Part shown: positions 17,140 to 25,226 of the stretch, piece after piece
Layout: every line of letters begins with the position of its first letter
Position numbering within the stretch: the first letter of the stretch is position 1
Origin: Holophagae bacterium
GTDB lineage: Bacteria; Acidobacteriota; Thermoanaerobaculia; Thermoanaerobaculales; Thermoanaerobaculaceae
Length of the DNA: 47,864 nt
Direction: 5' to 3'
Assembly (NCBI GenBank): GCA_012516935.1
Contig: JAAYVZ010000243.1
Coordinates: 1-47,864, forward strand
Made by a program: the position numbers and the translations under genes
The notes under the pieces: model-generated
The model's database searches: none
What the model was told of the DNA's origin: nothing
Seen by the model: the letters and a program-made list of their open reading frames with translations, nothing else

Positions 17140-18518
17140 GCGACAACATCCTCCAGGCCCAGGAACAGATCGCGATCACGCTCGCCCGCGCCCGCTCCGA
17201 GGAGGATCGGGAGCTGCTCAACCACGTGCGCGAGGTCGGTGGCCAGGTCGTGCACCTGCTCAACGGGTTGCTCCGAATGGCGCGCATCCACGCCCCAAAC
17301 AACACCGCGTTCGACAACCCCGTACGGGATTTCGAGGCCTCGCTCCGCAAGCTCATCGAGGCGCTAGGACCGGTCTACGTGCTCGGCGCCGAGGATCAGG
17401 TCTTCGTCAACGACGTGCGCATCCGCTTCGAGTTCCAGATCGACGAGAGCATCGCGCTGTCCGCCGAGCTGCTGCGCCACAATTGCGGCGGAATCACCTT
17501 CAACGAGCCGCTGGAAGGGCAACAGATCCGCAGCCTCGTCCAGCTCCTGGCCGGGACCCCGGGAGCACACCGACCGCGCACCACGCTGCAACACCGCCTC
17601 ACCGACGAGGGCCTCTCCTCGGTTCAGGTCCACCCGCCTTTCCGTTTCCGCATGACCGGTGGCGATGACGAGACCGCGCTCTCGGACGAGTTCCGCGAGC
17701 TCTACCTCTCGGCAGCCCGCCCGGTCGCCGACGTGTTCGCAGCCGTGGGCGCCAACCGGCTCCCCAACCCCCTGCCGATCCGCCGTTTGGTCAACCAGAT
17801 GATCGACGCTGGCGTGTCGCAGGACATTGCCACGCTGGCTCACGAGGGCGAGCAACAGCTCCCTCCGTTCTCCCGCCACACCCTGATGGTCACAGCGCTG
17901 TCGCTCATCATTGGCCGCGAGGCCCAGCTCCCCGATGCGTCGCTGGCCGACCTCGGCGTGGCCGCGATGTTCCATGACGTGGGGTATTGCCTGCGCGAGG
18001 AGGGGTTTTCGGTGCCGTTCGCCCGCCACACCCAGGCCGGGCTCAAGGTCCTGCTCCTGCAGCGCGGCTTCCACCGTGCCAAGGTGCGGCGTCTGCTCGC
18101 CGTTCTTCAGCATCACCGAGTGCTCGACGACCCGCGCGGGACACCTGCGCTCTACCCCCGTATCATCCACATCGCCGACGACTACGACATCCTGACCCGC
18201 TATCGCCCGGGCAAGGGACCGGCACTCGCGGCACCCGACGCCATCGCGCGGATGGCGGCCGGAAGCGGCAAGCTCTATGACCCGTTGCTGTTGCAGCTCT
18301 TCATCAACGCGATGGGGCCGCTGCCACCCGGCTCGATTGCCACCCTCGAAGACGGCCGCGTGGTCGTGGTGACCTCGGCAGTGCGCAGCCCGCAGACGTT
18401 CGACAAGCCGCTGGCCCGAGTCGTACGCCTCGCCGACGGTAGCCCTCCGCCGGCCCAGGCGATCATCGACCTCGCGCATGCGCCGCGGGTCGTACGGGTC
18501 CACCGCCCCGCCGGTTAG
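17136..18518 (+). CDS. Divergent HD-GYP-like phosphohydrolase
   Basis: A 460-residue protein with an N-terminal domain (about 43-139) related to that of the preceding HEAT protein and a C-terminal HD-GYP-like domain (about 240-400). Metal-site residues are in place: H248, H280-D281 in MFHDVGY, H298, H326-H327 and D331. However the lysine of the usual HDxGK is tyrosine, HHE is HHR, and the GYP loop is missing (DDPRGTP). Canonical members hydrolyse cyclic di-GMP; this one may have altered specificity or be a sensor. Translation is coupled to the HEAT gene. Confidence 0.75.
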   Translation: MSDNILQAQEQIAITLARARSEEDRELLNHVREVGGQVVHLLNGLLRMARIHAPNNTAFDNPVRDFEASLRKLIEALGPVYVLGAEDQVFVNDVRIRFEFQIDESIALSAELLRHNCGGITFNEPLEGQQIRSLVQLLAGTPGAHRPRTTLQHRLTDEGLSSVQVHPPFRFRMTGGDDETALSDEFRELYLSAARPVADVFAAVGANRLPNPLPIRRLVNQMIDAGVSQDIATLAHEGEQQLPPFSRHTLMVTALSLIIGREAQLPDASLADLGVAAMFHDVGYCLREEGFSVPFARHTQAGLKVLLLQRGFHRAKVRRLLAVLQHHRVLDDPRGTPALYPRIIHIADDYDILTRYRPGKGPALAAPDAIARMAAGSGKLYDPLLLQLFINAMGPLPPGSIATLEDGRVVVVTSAVRSPQTFDKPLARVVRLADGSPPPAQAIIDLAHAPRVVRVHRPAG

Positions 18519-18531
18519 TCCCCCGCCCACT

Positions 18532-18617
18532 CTGTGAGCTGTGACCGCTCGACGATGGCTGGAGGGGTGGGGGCTGTGGTTTTCCGTTCGAGCATCGATC
18601 ACCGACCACCAATCACT
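18532..18617. repeat. Two 7-bp tandem repeat arrays in the gap before the FmdB gene
   Basis: CTGTGAG-CTGTGAC occupies 18532-18545. GATCACC-GACCACC-AATCACT occupies 18597-18617. Each keeps a strict 7-base step while the unit sequence drifts. Both lie in the 153-base gap between the HD-GYP-like gene and the zinc ribbon gene. Confidence 0.5.
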
Positions 18618-18633
18618 GCTGCTTCCGGTCGGG

Positions 18634-18639
18634 TAGAAT
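18634..18639 (+). promoter_or_regulatory. Possible -10 element TAGAAT for the FmdB-like gene
   Basis: TAGAAT lies 32 bases upstream of ATG 18672, which has its own GGGGGAG ribosome site. The same hexamer recurs before nadC and ribH. No standard -35 is evident. Confidence 0.35.
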
Positions 18640-18671
18640 TCCACCGCCCGCATCGATCTGTGGGGGAGCGT

Positions 18672-19175
18672 ATGCCGATCTTCGAGTACCTGTGCCGGAC
18701 CTGCAACCGCATCTTCAGTTTCCTGTCGTTGTCGCCGCGGCCTGAGACGGCGCCTCACTGCCCCAAATGCGGTGCTTCGGACCTGACGCGTGTGCCGTCG
18801 AGCTTCGCCGTGCCGAGCTCCGGTAAAAGCAAGATCGACTCTGCCCCTGGCGCTTCCGAGCCCGGCCCCGACGACGACGCCATGTCGCGCATGGAGCAGG
18901 AGATCATGCAGATGGCCGACTCCCTGGACGAGAAAGACGCCGAGGACCCCCGGGTCATGGCCCGCATGATGCGCCGCCTCGCCGAGGTCTCGGGCGAGAC
19001 GTTCACCCCGGCGATGAGCGAGATGTGCCGCCGCATGGAAGCCGGCGAGGACCCCGAGGCGCTCGAGGAGGAGCTCGGCCCCCAGCTCGAGGCCGAGATG
19101 GGCGGCGGCGAGGGCGACGACGAGGGCGGCCTCGGCGGCGCTCCCAGCCGCGACGACGGTCTGTACTCGCTATAG
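18672..19175 (+). CDS. FmdB-family zinc ribbon protein
   Basis: A 167-residue protein. The N-terminus, MPIFEYLCRTC, and the CPKC motif give four zinc cysteines at 8, 11, 30 and 33, the signature of the FmdB putative regulatory family. The middle (about 65-130) is helical with many Met and acidic residues; the C-terminus is an acidic Gly-rich tail (EMGGGEGDDEGG). ATG 18672 was chosen over upstream in-frame codons because of the GGGGGAG site and the family start. Its function is not established. Confidence 0.85.
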   Translation: MPIFEYLCRTCNRIFSFLSLSPRPETAPHCPKCGASDLTRVPSSFAVPSSGKSKIDSAPGASEPGPDDDAMSRMEQEIMQMADSLDEKDAEDPRVMARMMRRLAEVSGETFTPAMSEMCRRMEAGEDPEALEEELGPQLEAEMGGGEGDDEGGLGGAPSRDDGLYSL

Positions 19176-19192
19176 CCCCCCACCGCCCAGTC

Positions 19193-19213
19193 GGGAGCTG
19201 CCAGCTGGGAGCT
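19193..19213. repeat. 7-bp tandem repeat GGGAGCT
   Basis: GGGAGCT-GCCAGCT-GGGAGCT in strict 7-base register, just after the FmdB-family gene. The same 203-base gap has a weaker pair, GTCCACC-GATCACC, at 19325-19338, just before the exonuclease promoter region. Confidence 0.55.
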
Positions 19214-19351
19214 TCCCTCCGCTCCCCCCACCCGAGGCTGCCGTCCACGCTCCCCCGCCGGTGCCAGCAACCAGGACATGGTCGCGGACGTCGTCTGGCC
19301 GCAACCCTCCGGCCGCCGACCGCGGTCCACCGATCACCGCCCTCGCCGTGC

Positions 19352-19357
19352 TAGACT
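19352..19357 (+). promoter_or_regulatory. Possible -10 element TAGACT for the exonuclease gene
   Basis: TAGACT lies 21 bases upstream of GTG 19379, with the GGGGAGG ribosome site in between. No clear -35 hexamer. Confidence 0.3.
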
Positions 19358-19378
19358 CCCGGCCCCGGGGAGGGCACC

Positions 19379-19993
19379 GTGCGGCGGCGCAAAGGCGACC
19401 AGTGGGACGGCCAGCTCAGCCTGTTCGAGGACAACGGGAGCCGCGAGGCACCGCGAGGCCGCGACGTGCTCGTCTTCGACCTCGAGACCCAGCGCTCTTT
19501 CCAGGACGTCGGCGGCCGCACCGCGATGCGTGAGCTGGGGATGTCGATCGGGGTGGTTTTCTCATTCGGCGACGATCGCTTCACGAGTTACCCCGAGGCC
19601 GAGGTCGACGAGCTCATCGCGGTGCTGCGCGGCGCCGAGCTCGTGGTCGGCTACAACTTGCTCGGGTTCGACTACGAGGTGCTCAACGGCTACCAGCAAA
19701 CCGACTGGACGCAGGTCAAGACCCTCGACCTCATGGTCGACCTCCACGACAAGCTCGGCTTCCGTCCCAAGCTCGATTCGGTCGTCCAGGCGACGTTGGG
19801 CGTCTCCAAGACCGCTGATGGGCTGCAGGCACTCGCCTGGTGGAAGGAAGGCCGGCTCGACCTCATCGAGCGGTACTGCACGGACGACGTCCGCCTCACC
19901 CGCGACCTGTATCTGTACGGCAAGCGCAACCGGCACGTGCGGGTCACCTCCCGCTTCGGCGCCAAGCCGCTCGAGGTCGACGTCAGCTGGTAG
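19379..19993 (+). CDS. DEDDy-type 3'-5' exonuclease (RNase H fold)
   Basis: A 204-residue protein with the exonuclease motifs of the DEDDy group: Exo I VFDLET, Exo II VVGYNLLGFDYEVL, and Exo III YCTDDVRLTRDL (Y-x3-D). It should remove nucleotides from 3' ends of RNA or DNA with two metal ions; the substrate is unknown. The N-terminal 25 residues (QWDGQLSLFED) look like an unstructured or partner-binding tail. The start is GTG, five bases after GGGGAGG. Confidence 0.8.
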   Translation: MRRRKGDQWDGQLSLFEDNGSREAPRGRDVLVFDLETQRSFQDVGGRTAMRELGMSIGVVFSFGDDRFTSYPEAEVDELIAVLRGAELVVGYNLLGFDYEVLNGYQQTDWTQVKTLDLMVDLHDKLGFRPKLDSVVQATLGVSKTADGLQALAWWKEGRLDLIERYCTDDVRLTRDLYLYGKRNRHVRVTSRFGAKPLEVDVSW

Positions 19994-20026
19994 GTGGGAA
20001 GCCAGACCGTCGGCCCGTGGGTTGCA

Positions 20027-20071
20027 GTGCCCGTCAGCCGGTGCCCCGCAGTTGCGGTGCGGCACGGGCAC
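20027..20071. promoter_or_regulatory. Strong hairpin upstream of dsbD
   Basis: GTGCCCGT (20027-20034) pairs perfectly with ACGGGCAC (20064-20071). Inside, GCCG pairs with CGGC and CCGC with GCGG around an AGTT loop. No T-run follows, so it is not a standard intrinsic terminator. It sits 34 bases after the exonuclease stop and 36 before the dsbD start, so it could act in the dsbD leader or end the upstream transcript. Confidence 0.45.
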
Positions 20072-20106
20072 GGATGACGATGTGGTGTGACGCCAAAGGA
20101 GGCAGG

Positions 20107-21840
20107 ATGAAGCGCCCGCTACTGGCAGCGCTCGCTCTGGGGTTGACGGCAACGTGGACGGCTGCCGTCGAGGTGGTGTTCTCGACCACGGCGCGGTGGG
20201 AGCGCGACCCGACCGCTGCACCTTCGACCTACACGCTCGCCGTCGCGGTCACCGTCGACGAGGGATGGCACGTCAACTCGCACACGCCGTTGTCCGAGGA
20301 CCTCATCCCGACGACGCTGCGGCTCGAGCTGCCGGCCGGCTGGAGTGCCGGCGATCCGGTCTACCCGAAACACCGCACGGCGCGCTTCGAGTTTTCCGAC
20401 GAGCCGCTGGCCGTGTACGAAGACACCTTCGTCGTGCGCGTACCGGTGACGATCCCGGCCGGTGCCGACGTGGCGCTCGTGGCCGAAGCTGTGGTCAACG
20501 CCCAGGCGTGCAACGACCGCGAGTGCCTGCCGCCAGCCGACGTCGCGGTGACGATCGCGCACCCGGCGGCCGCAGGTGTGGCGATCGAGGCCGCTGCCTC
20601 AGCGGAACCGGCTGCTGGGGTGACACCCGAGGGCCTGAGTGGCCGGTTCGCCGGCGCTGGGCTGTGGCTGCAGCTCCTCCTGACCTTCGTGGCCGGTCTG
20701 GCGCTCAACCTCACGCCCTGCGTCTACCCGCTCATCCCCATCACCATCAGCTTCTTCCTCTCGCAGAAGCAGCAAGGCGGCACGGCGGCGTGGCCACTCG
20801 CGCTCATGTACATCCTCGGTATGTCGGTGACCTACTCGGCGCTCGGCGTAGCGGCGGCGCTCGGCGGGGCACTGTTCGGTGCCGCGCTGCAGTCACCGTG
20901 GGTCGTGGGGCTCATCGTCGCCGTCATGCTGGCGCTCGCCGCGTCGATGTTCGGCCTGTGGGAGCTCCGGGTTCCGACGTTCATCATGAACCTCTCCGGC
21001 GGCCGGGCGGGCCTCGGCGGCTCGCTCGTCATGGGCCTCGTGGTGGGCCTCGTGGCGGCGCCGTGCATCGGCCCGTTCGTGCTCGGGCTTCTCACCTACG
21101 TCGGGCAGAAGCAGGACGCCTTCCTCGGGTTCCTGCTGTTCTTCGTCCTCTCGCTGGGACTCGGCGTTCCGTACCTGCTGCTCGCCCTTTCCACCGGCGC
21201 GCTCGACAAGCTCCCCAACTCCGGGGCCTGGATGCTCGGCGTGCGCAAGCTCTTCGGCGTGCTCCTGGTCGGCCTGGCAGCGTACTTCCTCCAGCCGCTG
21301 CTCCCGACCCCCTGGGGCGGCTGGCTTCTGGCCCTGTCGCTCGGCCTCGGCGGGCTCTACCTGCTGGTCATCGCACGCCCCGGCCACGAGATGCCGGCGA
21401 TCGATCGCTTCATGCGCTTGGCGAGCGCCGGCCTGGTCGCGGCCGGGATCCTGCTCGTACCGGCTTCCAGGTCGAACGAAACGGCCGAGCTCGGATGGCA
21501 ACCGTTCGACGAGGCCACCGTGACCACGGCGATCGCCTCCGGACGGCCGCTCGTGCTCGACTTCTACGCCGACTGGTGTCTGCCGTGCAAAGAGCTGGAC
21601 AAGCTCACCTTCTCCGACCGACGGGTGGCGGCGCGACTGAGCCCGATGGTGCTCTACAAGGTGGACATGACCCGGAGCACCCCGGAAACCGACGCGTTGC
21701 GGGCGAGGTACGCCGTAGCCGGCGTGCCGACGATCGTCTTCTACCGGGGCGGGCAGGAGGTCGCCGGGACGCGCCTCACCGGCTTCGAGAACGCCGAGGC
21801 GTTCCTGGCCCGCCTAGACCGCGCCGAGGGCGTCAAGTAA
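20107..21840 (+). CDS. dsbD: Thiol:disulfide interchange protein DsbD
   Basis: DsbD moves reducing power from cytoplasmic thioredoxin to periplasmic proteins. The 577-residue product has all three modules. A signal peptide (1-20) leads a periplasmic alpha domain with the cysteine pair C135/C140. A membrane domain of about eight helices carries the two conserved cysteines in LTPCVYPLIP and APCIGPF. A C-terminal thioredoxin-like gamma domain has ADWCLPCKELD. AAAGGAGG precedes ATG 20107. The gene ends 8 bases inside the convergent glycosyltransferase gene. Confidence 0.95.
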   Translation: MKRPLLAALALGLTATWTAAVEVVFSTTARWERDPTAAPSTYTLAVAVTVDEGWHVNSHTPLSEDLIPTTLRLELPAGWSAGDPVYPKHRTARFEFSDEPLAVYEDTFVVRVPVTIPAGADVALVAEAVVNAQACNDRECLPPADVAVTIAHPAAAGVAIEAAASAEPAAGVTPEGLSGRFAGAGLWLQLLLTFVAGLALNLTPCVYPLIPITISFFLSQKQQGGTAAWPLALMYILGMSVTYSALGVAAALGGALFGAALQSPWVVGLIVAVMLALAASMFGLWELRVPTFIMNLSGGRAGLGGSLVMGLVVGLVAAPCIGPFVLGLLTYVGQKQDAFLGFLLFFVLSLGLGVPYLLLALSTGALDKLPNSGAWMLGVRKLFGVLLVGLAAYFLQPLLPTPWGGWLLALSLGLGGLYLLVIARPGHEMPAIDRFMRLASAGLVAAGILLVPASRSNETAELGWQPFDEATVTTAIASGRPLVLDFYADWCLPCKELDKLTFSDRRVAARLSPMVLYKVDMTRSTPETDALRARYAVAGVPTIVFYRGGQEVAGTRLTGFENAEAFLARLDRAEGVK

Positions 21841-22714
21841 TCGAAGCCGTCGGCGCGCCGGGCTCGCCCGGCTCCCAGGCCCACGTCTCCTCTTCCTCGT
21901 CGAACTCGGGGAGGGCGGGCTGGCGGCCACGCGCGGCGTTCTGCCTCCATTCCCAAAGGATCGCCCACTTGAGGTAGGTCCCGAACGCCTGCAGCATGCA
22001 GAACACCAGCCCCGGCATTCCGTCGAGGATGCCGAGCTGGAAGACGTACATACGAAGGAAACGCCAGAGCGTACGGCCAAAAACCTGGAAGAACCCTGAC
22101 CTCTTGCCGGTCTTCCACCCCTGGCCGGCGCCCCAGAACCCATACTTGACGATCCGTGGCAAGTACTGGTCGAAGCTCTCGATCATGTAGTGCAGCATGT
22201 AGTTCCGCAGCAGCCGTGGCCGGGTCCTGGTCTTCATATCGGTGTGGACGCGCTTGTTGGGGTAGCGCCCGGCACCCTTGAGGACCAGCCGGACGACCCG
22301 GTCGTGCTGCCACCCCGAGAAGCGGATCACCCGGTCCATGAAGTAGACGCGGCGCTTGATGATGAACGCCTCGCCGCCCTTCGGGTCGCGGATCGTCGCC
22401 TCGATCTCTCGTTGCAGCTCGGGGGTGCACCGCTCGTCGGCATCGAAGATGAGGATCCACTCGTGGAGTGTCTGGTCCATTCCCCAGTTCTTCTGCGACG
22501 CCGAGCCCAGGTAGCGGCGCTGGAAGAAACGGACCTTCTCGTAGCTCTGGGCGAGCTCGGGGGTGCGGTCGGTCGAGAACGAGTCGACGACGATCACCTC
22601 GTCGCACCACAGCAGCGACTCGATGCAGCCCTTGACGTTGTGCTCCTCGTTGAACGTGGTGATGACAGCCGAGATCCTCGGCCTGTCGCTACCGGCGCGC
22701 TGCTCCGACACCAT
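21833..22714 (-). CDS. Family 2 glycosyltransferase (WaaE/KdtX-like)
   Basis: A 293-residue GT-A glycosyltransferase: SAVITTFNEEHNVKGCIESL at the N-terminus, VIVVDSFSTDRT, and the metal-binding FDADER. The arrangement and short WQHDRVVRL motif resemble lipopolysaccharide core glucosyltransferases of the WaaE type, so a surface polysaccharide role is likely. C-terminal hydrophobic stretches (about 225-260) suggest membrane association. ATG 22714 follows GGGAGGCG. The last 8 bases overlap the end of dsbD on the other strand. Confidence 0.85.
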   Translation of the reverse strand: MVSEQRAGSDRPRISAVITTFNEEHNVKGCIESLLWCDEVIVVDSFSTDRTPELAQSYEKVRFFQRRYLGSASQKNWGMDQTLHEWILIFDADERCTPELQREIEATIRDPKGGEAFIIKRRVYFMDRVIRFSGWQHDRVVRLVLKGAGRYPNKRVHTDMKTRTRPRLLRNYMLHYMIESFDQYLPRIVKYGFWGAGQGWKTGKRSGFFQVFGRTLWRFLRMYVFQLGILDGMPGLVFCMLQAFGTYLKWAILWEWRQNAARGRQPALPEFDEEEETWAWEPGEPGAPTASIT

Positions 22715-22779
22715 CGCCTCCCGTGCAACCTCGCCACCCGCCCCCGAGCGTGTTCCCGGGAGCCCTGGCGAAGCTTCTG

Positions 22780-22785
22780 TATAAT
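22780..22785 (+). promoter_or_regulatory. -10 element TATAAT upstream of cdd
   Basis: A perfect TATAAT stands out in very GC-rich sequence, 97 bases before ATG 22883. The -35 region at 16-18 bases is not recognisable. It lies in the divergent gap between the glycosyltransferase gene and cdd. Confidence 0.45.
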
Positions 22786-22882
22786 CGGGGCTTACTTCTC
22801 CCGGCCGAGGCCGCGACGGCGGCGAGGGTACACGGGAGGTTGTAGGGTGGTCAAGCTGCCACGACCATCTGGAGAGGACGAC

Positions 22883-23293
22883 ATGGAGCTCGCACAGGTG
22901 ACCATCGACAGGTTGTTCGCCGCCGCCAGGCAGGCGCAGGCCAACGCCTGGGCACCGTACTCGCGTTTTCGAGTGGGCGCTGCGGTGCTGGCGGAGGATG
23001 GCAGGGTGTTCGTTGGCTGCAACCTGGAGAACGCCTCGTTCGGGCTCACGGTGTGCGCCGAGCGCAACGCGTTGGCCGCGACGGTGGTCGCGGGCGCGAA
23101 GCCGATCGCCGTGGCCGTGGTGGGGCCGCAGGTGGGCCTCCCGCCGTGCGGTGCCTGCCGGCAGGTCCTGGCTGAGTTCGGGCTCGACCTCCACGTGCTG
23201 CTCACGGCCCAGGAGCCTCCCGGATACCAGGTCTTCACGGTTGGCGACCTGCTCCCCTCCTCCTTCGCCTTCGAGCAGCCTTCACTTCGGTAA
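22883..23293 (+). CDS. cdd: Cytidine deaminase
   Basis: A 136-residue zinc enzyme converting cytidine and deoxycytidine to the uridine forms in pyrimidine salvage. The zinc cysteine and proton-shuttling glutamate are in TVCAERNA (C58, E60), and the second zinc pair is PCGACRQVL (C89, C92). GCNLENASFG is the nucleoside-binding motif. Length and order match the short tetrameric family. GGAGAGG precedes ATG 22883. Its 3' end overlaps a convergent gene remnant by 12 bases. Confidence 0.95.
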   Translation: MELAQVTIDRLFAAARQAQANAWAPYSRFRVGAAVLAEDGRVFVGCNLENASFGLTVCAERNALAATVVAGAKPIAVAVVGPQVGLPPCGACRQVLAEFGLDLHVLLTAQEPPGYQVFTVGDLLPSSFAFEQPSLR

Positions 23294-23596
23294 CACGAAC
23301 GACGCTTCCTCCCACACGCTGTGACCGCTGTCGATGCCGTTGCCGCCGTCATCGAGCTCGAGCGTCACCGGCGTCGCTCCCGCCAGGGGCAGGCGGATCA
23401 CCCGCTCGCGGTCGGCCGCCCGGACGACGCCGAAGTCGAAGAGCACGGCACCGTTCTGGTCAAGGACGAGGCACGGGACGGCGGCGGCCGTGCGGGCGAC
23501 GCAGCCGGACCGACCGATCACCACCTCGAACCAACTGGCCCACCGTGGCGACCACGTTAGCGCCGTCCCAACCGCATGGCAAACGGTGATCGGACC
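23282..23596 (-). pseudogene. Truncated NPCBM/NEW2-like domain remnant
   Basis: This minus-strand frame encodes about 90 residues resembling the second half of an NPCBM/NEW2 carbohydrate-binding-type domain: WFEVVIGRSGCVA, then VLDQNGAVLFDFGVVRAADRE, and GATPVTLELDDGGNGIDSGH. The first half of the domain is missing, no ATG or GTG start precedes the conserved part in frame, and its 5' end overlaps the end of the outer-membrane protein gene. It is best read as a 5'-truncated gene; the upstream boundary is approximate. A frameshifted fusion to the preceding gene is the alternative. Confidence 0.45.
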
Positions 23597-24594
23597 AGGA
23601 TGCGGTACGAGTAGTCGAACGCACCGTCCACACGGTGAAGACGCGCCTCGAACGAGACGTCGACCCGGTCGGCCACTCGGCGCCGATGCACGAGCCCCAG
23701 CTCCTCGTACCGCCGGTCGGAGGAGCGGAACGTGCCGTCGCTGCCGATCGAGCCGTAATGGTGGTCGCCCTCGTGCGAGATGAAGTCCCGCCCACGCCAG
23801 ACGATCACGAACGCCTCTCCGACCCGGTCGAGAGCAGCTTCGGCGCGGAGGTACGTACCTTGCCCCGTGATCGTCGGCCCCTCGGTGAACGGGTCGACCT
23901 TGCCGGAGCTCGCGAGGTGATAGCCGGCAGCCGAAGCGGTCAAGCGCTCCGAGAGCCGCTGATGCACACGGACGCCGGCCGCCCACACGGTGTTGTTGGA
24001 CACCGCGCCCACGGCGTAGAGCTGGCCACCGTGGTGGAGCCCGTGGAGCTGCCCGCCGACCGTGAGCCAGGCCCGCGGCTGGGCCTGGACCACCAAGCCG
24101 TAGTCGAAGATCTCACGGCTGTCGGGCGTGTTGAGGTGCTGCCAATTGACGTAGGCTTCGCCCTGCCACCGCTGCCGGCGCTCGATCCATTGCAGGCCCT
24201 GCTCGACCTGGCGGGTGATCTCGAGGGTGGTGGACTGCAGCGGCTCCAGGTAGCCGTGGCGGTTCTCGGTGATCAACGTGCCCATCACGGCGGTGGATGT
24301 GGCCGTCCGCCAGCGGAACGAGAGCACCGGCTCGACCGCCTCAGCGCTCTCCTCGTTGCAGCTACGGAAGTCGCCGAACACACCCGCCAGGGCCTCGGCG
24401 CGCGGTCCGAGCGGAAAGACGAGCGCCGTCCGCACGGACGCTCCCAACAGTGTCTCCCCTTTCCGGTAGGGGTTGAAGAACTCCGTGTTGTCACCGTAAA
24501 ACGTGAAGTCGCTTTTCCATTCGAGGTGTTGAGCCAAAGATGAACTGAAAACAAGTAGTGTTGCAGCAACCAACACCCCGGCCCGCCATCGCAT
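23557..24594 (-). CDS. Predicted outer-membrane beta-barrel protein (345 aa)
   Basis: A signal peptide (MRWRAGVLVAATLLVFSSSLA) precedes a mature part with alternating polar/hydrophobic strands, many aromatics and regular turns (FTFYGDNTEFFNPYRKGE, RQRWQGEAYVNWQHLNT), typical of an outer-membrane barrel. I do not recognise a named family. The start overlaps the stop of the upstream barrel gene by one base (TGATG). It is the last intact gene of the run beginning with leuS. Confidence 0.7.
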   Translation of the reverse strand: MRWRAGVLVAATLLVFSSSLAQHLEWKSDFTFYGDNTEFFNPYRKGETLLGASVRTALVFPLGPRAEALAGVFGDFRSCNEESAEAVEPVLSFRWRTATSTAVMGTLITENRHGYLEPLQSTTLEITRQVEQGLQWIERRQRWQGEAYVNWQHLNTPDSREIFDYGLVVQAQPRAWLTVGGQLHGLHHGGQLYAVGAVSNNTVWAAGVRVHQRLSERLTASAAGYHLASSGKVDPFTEGPTITGQGTYLRAEAALDRVGEAFVIVWRGRDFISHEGDHHYGSIGSDGTFRSSDRRYEELGLVHRRRVADRVDVSFEARLHRVDGAFDYSYRILVRSPFAMRLGRR

Positions 24595-25226
24595 CACCTG
24601 CCCCCGAAGGCGAAGAACACCCCGATCTGGGTCTCGCCGTTCCACAACCAGCGCCCGTGGTCGCGCCACCCTTCGTCACCGCTCCAGCGGCTTCCGAGAT
24701 ACACCCCTCGCGCCCGCACGTCGAACCGCGCCCCCACCCAGCGCGTGGCAAAAAAACGCGCCCCCACGGCAGCCGAAAGACAAAATCGATCGTCGTCCCG
24801 CAGGCTCGGGTCCGGCACATCGATGTCAAGGTTGGCGATCCCCACGCCACCCCCGAAATAGGGCACGAAGTGACCGTGCGGATACGACCACAGCGCCAAC
24901 GCCTCGAGCGTCGCCAGGTCGAAGCCGGCAAGCCGCCTCTGCGAGGCGAAGATACCGGCATTCGACTCGACGAGCACCGTGCTCGAGCGCCGCAGGGCGA
25001 GCTCCAGCCCGAGGCGCCGGCCGAGCTGGGCGCCGAGCCAGGCACCTTTGAGGATCTGGTCGTCCACCTCTGTCCGGCCGGCGAACGCCCGGGTGGCGCC
25101 AGCCGCGAAGCTGCCGCCGTAAAGGCGCCCGGTCGAGATCCCGATCTCGACCGTTCCTGGCAGTTCTTGGGCGCTGGCAACTGCAACGGCGAGCAGCGCT
25201 GCCAGCGCGACGAGCGCTCTAGACAT
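24594..25226 (-). CDS. Predicted small outer-membrane beta-barrel protein (210 aa)
   Basis: A signal peptide (MSRALVALAALLAVAVASAQ) is followed by strand-like segments such as YFGGGVGIANLDIDV and LSAAVGARFFATRWVGARF and a C-terminal GETQIGVFFAFGGR, the pattern of a small OmpA/OmpW-like barrel. Function unknown. Its start lies 8 bases inside the mscS-like gene and its stop overlaps the next gene by one base, so the channel and the two barrels are translated as a coupled set. Confidence 0.7.
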   Translation of the reverse strand: MSRALVALAALLAVAVASAQELPGTVEIGISTGRLYGGSFAAGATRAFAGRTEVDDQILKGAWLGAQLGRRLGLELALRRSSTVLVESNAGIFASQRRLAGFDLATLEALALWSYPHGHFVPYFGGGVGIANLDIDVPDPSLRDDDRFCLSAAVGARFFATRWVGARFDVRARGVYLGSRWSGDEGWRDHGRWLWNGETQIGVFFAFGGR

